NCBI GenBank assembly: GCA_035426385.1
Contig: DAOLZQ010000001.1
Span: 115,932 to 179,931 of the forward strand
DNA length: 64,000 nt
Direction of reading: 5' to 3'
Source of the DNA: Parvibacillus sp035426385
Lineage (GTDB): Bacteria > Bacteroidota > Bacteroidia > Chitinophagales > Saprospiraceae
Made by a program: the position numbers and the translations under genes. Below, in pieces: positions 59,479 through 64,000 of this stretch; position 1 is the first letter of the stretch; each line of letters starts with the position of its first letter. Under the pieces are notes generated by a model that saw nothing but the letters and a program-made list of their open reading frames with translations, did no database searches and had not been told where the DNA came from.

Positions 59479-61665
59479 TTAACGAATAAACATCATCTCA
59501 CGGTATTTGGCTAATGGCCACATTGAATCTTCGATAATGAGCTCCAACTCGTCTGAGACTGTACGTAGGTCCATCATCAGCGGTTTTACTTTATAGCAAA
59601 ATGCATGAGCAGTATCCTCAAAATCGGATTTATGCGTTTTATTTATTGAGTGGTCCAGTTTATCAGTAACCTCTATGAGCCGCTCGATCAGTTTGGACAA
59701 GTTTTTCAGTAGTTTGGTCTGCCCGGTATGAGTATCTTCTGACATCCCTGCATTTTTTAATTGCGCGATGTTCTTAGCAACCTTCGTCTGGTAAGCAAGT
59801 GCAGCAGGTAGAACCATATTTCTACTTAGATCTACGAGTGTCCTGGCTTCAATATCCATCTTCAACGAATAGGTCTCAAACATCACTTCATAGTGGGCAT
59901 CCATTTCTGCTTCAGAAAATAGTCCGGTAGTAGTAAATAGGTCTCTTACTTTTTTAGTTTTATATACTTTAAGTGCTTCCGGCGTATTAGGGGTATTGCT
60001 GAGCCCGCGCTTTTTGGCCTCTTTCTTCCACTCTTCACTATATCCGTCACCTTCGAATATGATGGGCTTAGATTCGTTGATGTATTGCTTGATGATAGTG
60101 AGTAGGGCAGTATCCTGCTCAATTCCTTTTTTGATTAGTTTATCTACTTCACCTTTGAATCTGATCAGTTGTCTGCCCACGATGACATTCAGTATAGTCA
60201 TAGGTGCTGCACAGTTCATACTTGAACCGACCATTCGCATTTCAAACTTATTTCCGGTAAAAGCAAAGGGAGAAGTTCTGTTTCTATCTGTATTATCTTT
60301 AGCCAGATCAGGTATTTTTGACATTAATGAGAGTACCTCACCTACTGAATCCTTCTCAATGGCCACTCCCGCACCTATAAATTCCAGTACTTCATATAGC
60401 GCAGAACCTACAAAGACGGACATGATAGCCGGAGGAGCTTCGTTGGCACCCAGGCGGTGGTCATTGGAGGCAGACGCTACGCTGGCTCGCAGTAAATCCG
60501 CATACTCATAAACTGCCCGGATAGTGTTCACGAAGAAAGTTAGAAATCGTAAATTTTTGCCCGGATTATTACCCGGTGAAAGCAAGTTCTTACCGGTATT
60601 GGTGCTCATCGACCAGTTGTTGTGTTTTCCGGAGCCATTGACGCCATCGAAGGGCTTTTCGTGCATCAGCACTGCCAGTTTATGACGGCGGCTGATGCGC
60701 TCCAGCAGATCCATCAGTAGCTGATTGTGGTCATTGGCTATATTGACATCCTCATACATAGGTGCCATCTCATACTGGCCCGGCCCAACTTCATTGTGTC
60801 GTGTACGTACCGGAATGCCCAATCTGTGGGATTCTATCTCTACATCTCGCATAAAATTGTACACACGTTCCGGAATAGACCCGAAATAATGATCTTCGAG
60901 TTGTTGCCCTTTTTTGCTGTGTGAACCCAATAGGGTTCGACCAGTCAGTAGCAGATCAGGTCTGGATTCGAAGAAGTCCTTATCGATGAGAAAATATTCT
61001 TGCTCCCAACCTAGCGTGATGTTTACTTTATTTATAGCAGTATCAAAATACTGGCATACCGCAACTGCGGCTGACTCTAGGTGGTGTATTGATTTGAGTA
61101 GCGGTAGCTTGAAGTCAAGCGCTTCGCCTGCGTAGGTTACAAAGATAGTGGGAATACATAGTGTCTTACCTTCTCCCACTTCAAGAATAAAAGCGGGGGA
61201 GGAGGGGTCCCAGGCTGTATAGCCGCGTGCTTCAAAGGTAGTCCTTAGACCACCGCCGGGGAAGCTGGAGCCATCCGGTTCCTGCTGTGCCAATTCTTTG
61301 CCGCCAAACTCTTCGGTGATCAGACCTTCAGGGGTGATAGTGAAAAATGAATCGTGCTTTTCGGCCGTCTTGCCTGTAAGCGGCTGGAACCAGTGGGCAT
61401 AGTGTGTTGCGCCCATCTGCATCGCCCATATTTTCATTGCATCAGCTACCTTATCTGCGACTGCTCCATTGAGATTATTGCCGGATTGGATGGCTGCTTT
61501 TACTGCCAGATAAGCATCTTCCATCAGGTATTTTTTCATGACCTGATCATTGAAGACATTGGAGCCAAAGTAGCTGGTTATCCTAGAATCTTCAGGAAGA
61601 GTGGTATATTCGATTTCAGAACGGTGTTGAATAGAATCAATGGCATTGAAGCGAGTGTAATTCAT
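59479..61665 (-). CDS. glnN: Glutamine synthetase type III
   Basis: 728 residues from the ATG at 61665; an upstream ATG in frame (61737) precedes the promoter element and is not used. The size (about 730) and motifs are those of GSIII: QMGATHYAHWFQPLTGKTAEKHDSF, GWEQEYFLID, TRHNEVGPGQYEMAP, VNGSGKHNNWSM (catalytic region), HRLGANEAPPAIMSVFVG, DRNRTSPFAFTGNKFEMRMVGSS. It ligates ammonia to glutamate. GSIII is the usual GS in many Bacteroidota and is a double-stacked hexameric ring without adenylylation. Regulation would be transcriptional; a promoter is visible upstream. Confidence 0.95.
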   Translation of the reverse strand: MNYTRFNAIDSIQHRSEIEYTTLPEDSRITSYFGSNVFNDQVMKKYLMEDAYLAVKAAIQSGNNLNGAVADKVADAMKIWAMQMGATHYAHWFQPLTGKTAEKHDSFFTITPEGLITEEFGGKELAQQEPDGSSFPGGGLRTTFEARGYTAWDPSSPAFILEVGEGKTLCIPTIFVTYAGEALDFKLPLLKSIHHLESAAVAVCQYFDTAINKVNITLGWEQEYFLIDKDFFESRPDLLLTGRTLLGSHSKKGQQLEDHYFGSIPERVYNFMRDVEIESHRLGIPVRTRHNEVGPGQYEMAPMYEDVNIANDHNQLLMDLLERISRRHKLAVLMHEKPFDGVNGSGKHNNWSMSTNTGKNLLSPGNNPGKNLRFLTFFVNTIRAVYEYADLLRASVASASNDHRLGANEAPPAIMSVFVGSALYEVLEFIGAGVAIEKDSVGEVLSLMSKIPDLAKDNTDRNRTSPFAFTGNKFEMRMVGSSMNCAAPMTILNVIVGRQLIRFKGEVDKLIKKGIEQDTALLTIIKQYINESKPIIFEGDGYSEEWKKEAKKRGLSNTPNTPEALKVYKTKKVRDLFTTTGLFSEAEMDAHYEVMFETYSLKMDIEARTLVDLSRNMVLPAALAYQTKVAKNIAQLKNAGMSEDTHTGQTKLLKNLSKLIERLIEVTDKLDHSINKTHKSDFEDTAHAFCYKVKPLMMDLRTVSDELELIIEDSMWPLAKYREMMFIR

Positions 61666-61694
61666 ATAGCAGATAATTTTTTGGAGATATTTTG

Positions 61695-61727
61695 CAAAGG
61701 TAAAACAAATTTTATTTTGATATTCAA
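61695..61727 (-). promoter_or_regulatory. Promoter of the glutamine synthetase gene
   Basis: The minus strand has TTG (complement of 61725-61727), 22 bp, then TACCTTTG (complement of 61695-61702), matching the Bacteroidota consensus. It lies 29 bp before the ATG at 61665 and supports that start over 61737. Confidence 0.6.
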
Positions 61728-61837
61728 TTAGAAACATATGTCAAAAAATAAATTCCAAACATTATTCTGAGATTGAAAATTGGTTTTTTATATGTAACGG
61801 GATTCTTGTAATATTGGCACACGAGATTTTATAAAGG

Positions 61838-63931
61838 ATGTTAAAATCGTTTTTCAAATATTTATTACTCATCTGCTGCCTGATCAACTCAGTCTATCGC
61901 TCAGAAGCACAGGGAATCGAATCCGCCAAAGATGTAATAGGTGCCACACTGGAGAGTATCATGGTAGCCAACCCCGACCTGCCTGACAATGTGATCAATG
62001 ATCTTGCTGTGCGGTTGGGGGATTTGTTTGAGCGCAAGATCGATCTAAACCGGGATGACCTGAATGCACTGTTGGAGTTTAGACTTCTGGATGAGATACA
62101 GGTTCAGAACATCATTACACACAGAGAGTTATACGGTGATTTCATTAATTTCCTGGAATTACAATCAGTGTCTGGATTGGATATATCTGACATCATAAGG
62201 ATCCGTCCATTTCTGAAGTCAATCGATGAAGATTTCAATTCTCCCTTTCACTTGAGCATGCTGTATCAAGGTCGCAAGCAGTTACTCATACGGTATGTAA
62301 GAGGCCTTGAGGAGAAGAAAGGATTCACAGGGGACGCACCCGCTTATCTGGGTTCACCGGATAGATTCATGATCAACCTAAGACATATCGTGCCGGGGAG
62401 AGTCAGTGTTGGCCTCGCAATGGAAAAGGATGAGGGTGAGCCATTCTCAAGGGAATATAATCCGCTTTACTTTGATTTTATCTCCTTCCATGTGGATGTG
62501 CAAAAAGTAAACCGCTTGATCTCCAGAGTAGTATTAGGTGATTTTCAAGCCAGCATGGGTCAGGGCCTGGTGATGTACTCAGGATATGGATTTGGCAAAA
62601 GTTCTTTCACCACCAATGTCAAGAAAGCGGCCGGCGGCCTGCGCCCTTCCACTGGCATAAACGAGATAGATGCACTGAGGGGTGCGGGAATAGAACTGAG
62701 TCCCGGCAAGCACTTGAAGATACTTGGTCTGATCTCTTACAGGCAGACTGATGGGAATATAATCGCTCCTGATACACTGGATGCAGAAGACAGAGAATAC
62801 TTCTTTACGTCATTCCAGACTTCCGGGCTACATCGTAACCGCTCCGAAATAGAGGATAAGGGGGTGATCGGTCAGCTCACTGCAGGAGGCTCGGTAAAAT
62901 GGTATAAAAAACGATTATCAATCAGTGCAAACTCAATCTATGATCGATTGGATCAACCATATCAGGTTAAGCCACAACTGTACAATAAGTATTATTTCTC
63001 GGGCAAGACAGCGTGGAACAATAGCATGGATTACAGCTACACCATTAGCAATGTGCACCTCTTCGGTGAGATTGCAGTAAATTCAACCCTTGCTCCTGCT
63101 TTCATGCAGGGCGCACTGATAGGCCTGCATCCGAAAGCTTCGGTGGTATTTCTATATCGCAACCTGGCACCTGAATATTATGCACTTCATGGAAATGCCT
63201 TTGCCGATAATTCAGAGACGACCAATGAAGAAGGACTCTATACCGGCATAGAACTCAGACCGATTCCATACTTGGTTTTGAATGCGTTTGCTGATTTTTA
63301 CAAACACCGATGGGCGATCTTTCAGGCCTCTGCACCCTCTGTGGGAAAAGATTTCTTATTCAAAGTAGCTTATCAGAAGCGAAGACAATGGGATACTTAT
63401 GTCCAAATAAAGTTTTCAAATGAACAAATTGATGGACCATCTACAGACATCATTTCCTCGCTGGTGGAAAGGAAAAAGCTGAATGTAAGAATGCACTTTA
63501 ACCAGAAAATAGCCGGGTTCCTGACCTGGAGTTCCAGACTAGAATGGATGCAGTATCAACTCCAATCTCAGACGTCAGCAAATCACGGCGTCTTATTTTA
63601 TCAAGAACTGTGGGCACGGCCCTTGGGCAAGCCGGTGAGTGGTTATCTACGCTTCACTAATTTTAATTCGGATTCTTATGATAGCCGGATTTACGCATAT
63701 GAGCACTATGTAGCCTATGATAGTCGAAATACACCATTCTATGGTACCGGAAATAGGCTAAATATCGGAGGACGATATAAATTTCGTTTTGGGCTCACAC
63801 TCGACGCGGCTTATAATATCACTAAATACACCAATCAACAATCCGTAGGTAGTGGGAATGATTTGATCCAGGGTAATTTAAGATCTGATTTCAGACTTCA
63901 ATTGCGGTATGGGATAGATGATTTATTTTAG
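61838..63931 (+). CDS. Envelope protein with N-terminal helix-hairpin-helix region and predicted beta-barrel
   Basis: 697 residues. The signal peptide (about 1-25, ending YRSEAQ) is followed by a helical region (about 45-130) with two ComEA-like helix-hairpin-helix units: IDLNRDDLNALLEFRLLDEI and GDFINFLELQSVSGLDISDI. The remaining ~550 residues alternate short amphipathic strands with aromatic ends, for example LLIRYVRGLEEKKGF, VSVGLAMEKDEGEPF and LYTGIELRPIPYLVLNAF, ending DFRLQLRYGIDDLF, which suggests an outer-membrane barrel. HhH units bind DNA or proteins in other contexts; in exported Bacteroidota proteins their role is unknown, so no function is assigned. It is divergent from glnN. 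Confidence 0.7.
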   Translation: MLKSFFKYLLLICCLINSVYRSEAQGIESAKDVIGATLESIMVANPDLPDNVINDLAVRLGDLFERKIDLNRDDLNALLEFRLLDEIQVQNIITHRELYGDFINFLELQSVSGLDISDIIRIRPFLKSIDEDFNSPFHLSMLYQGRKQLLIRYVRGLEEKKGFTGDAPAYLGSPDRFMINLRHIVPGRVSVGLAMEKDEGEPFSREYNPLYFDFISFHVDVQKVNRLISRVVLGDFQASMGQGLVMYSGYGFGKSSFTTNVKKAAGGLRPSTGINEIDALRGAGIELSPGKHLKILGLISYRQTDGNIIAPDTLDAEDREYFFTSFQTSGLHRNRSEIEDKGVIGQLTAGGSVKWYKKRLSISANSIYDRLDQPYQVKPQLYNKYYFSGKTAWNNSMDYSYTISNVHLFGEIAVNSTLAPAFMQGALIGLHPKASVVFLYRNLAPEYYALHGNAFADNSETTNEEGLYTGIELRPIPYLVLNAFADFYKHRWAIFQASAPSVGKDFLFKVAYQKRRQWDTYVQIKFSNEQIDGPSTDIISSLVERKKLNVRMHFNQKIAGFLTWSSRLEWMQYQLQSQTSANHGVLFYQELWARPLGKPVSGYLRFTNFNSDSYDSRIYAYEHYVAYDSRNTPFYGTGNRLNIGGRYKFRFGLTLDAAYNITKYTNQQSVGSGNDLIQGNLRSDFRLQLRYGIDDLF

Positions 63932-63940
63932 CATTTTAGA

Positions 63941-63966
63941 ACTGATGGCTGATAGCTGATAGCTGC
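63941..63966 (+). repeat. Short tandem repeats of GCTGATA
   Basis: After the last gene, overlapping copies of ACTGATG/GCTGATA/GCTGATA/GCTG occur, followed by a CTTTGGGTCGCTTCGCTTTG stretch. It is a small tandem array at the window edge whose full extent is not visible. Confidence 0.5.
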
Positions 63967-64000
63967 TTTAGTCTTTGGGTCGCTTCGCTTTGTTCTTTGG

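Noticed and set aside
59996..60511. 171-codon plus-strand frame inside the glutamine synthetase gene
   Set aside because: Antisense shadow; composition follows the codons of the real gene.
61666..61737. 24-codon N-terminal extension of glutamine synthetase
   Set aside because: Spans the promoter (61695-61727); the family starts near MNYTRF.
1..64000. CRISPR arrays, transposases, phage genes
   Set aside because: No regularly spaced repeats, no transposase or integrase motifs in any translated frame.

Overview
This window looks like a chromosomal segment of a member of the Bacteroidota, most likely near Saprospiria/Chitinophagia. Evidence: a SusC/SusD polysaccharide-utilization locus (PUL); several secreted proteins with C-terminal domains of the type IX secretion kind; Bacteroidota-typical families (DUF5606, type III glutamine synthetase, a 7TM-HD phosphohydrolase, a long PurF-like enzyme); and many TAnnTTTG -7 promoter elements a short way upstream of starts, with few strong Shine-Dalgarno sites. 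Most of the window is housekeeping DNA. I see no phage, insertion sequence, CRISPR array or rRNA.

Layout. 1-5.3 kb: edge of a DUF1015 gene, a secreted endonuclease I, and a minus-strand run PBP1A - DUF5606 - glycosyltransferase. 5.4-11.1 kb (minus): ribosomal protein S1, a lipoprotein overlapping pgi, an unexplained ~400-bp non-coding block, and malate dehydrogenase. 11.2-16.7 kb: secreted M43 metalloprotease, sucC (no sucD beside it), a PspC-domain protein, tRNA-Leu(GAG), and a secreted PQQ-type sugar dehydrogenase-like protein. 16.8-26.7 kb: a cobalamin adenosyltransferase - PgpH-like phosphohydrolase operon (minus), a LysM/RlpA-like protein, cystathionine beta-synthase - argS with a structured leader, and a B12-dependent ribonucleotide reductase. 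27-31.9 kb: small membrane protein, two YceI proteins around a porin-like barrel, tRNA-Lys(TTT), RNase Z and a STAS protein. 32.2-35.5 kb: clpC and infC (IF-3, apparent TTG start).

35.7-47.2 kb: a complete PUL (SusC, SusD, LamG lipoprotein, GH144-type glucoamylase-like lipoprotein, GH43-like protein with a discoidin domain, GH3 beta-glucosidase), predicted by family content to act on a beta-glucan, with beta-1,2-glucan the first guess. It lies between infC and rpmI-rplT, which are normally contiguous in bacteria, so the classical IF3-L35-L20 operon is split here by about 12 kb. rpmI has its own promoter-like -7 element, and a hairpin sits between L35 and L20.

47.3-64 kb: rpmI, rplT, an aldehyde dehydrogenase, a DUF1223 protein, an M23 peptidase, alaS, a PurF-like amidotransferase, a cbpA-cbpM pair, dnaG, glutamine synthetase III, and a large envelope protein with helix-hairpin-helix motifs and a predicted beta-barrel.

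The most interesting items are the PUL inside the IF3-L35-L20 locus, the structured leader before the cystathionine beta-synthase gene, the non-coding block between pgi and mdh, and the L35/L20 intergenic hairpin. No clearly unprecedented multi-gene system could be demonstrated from sequence reading alone.
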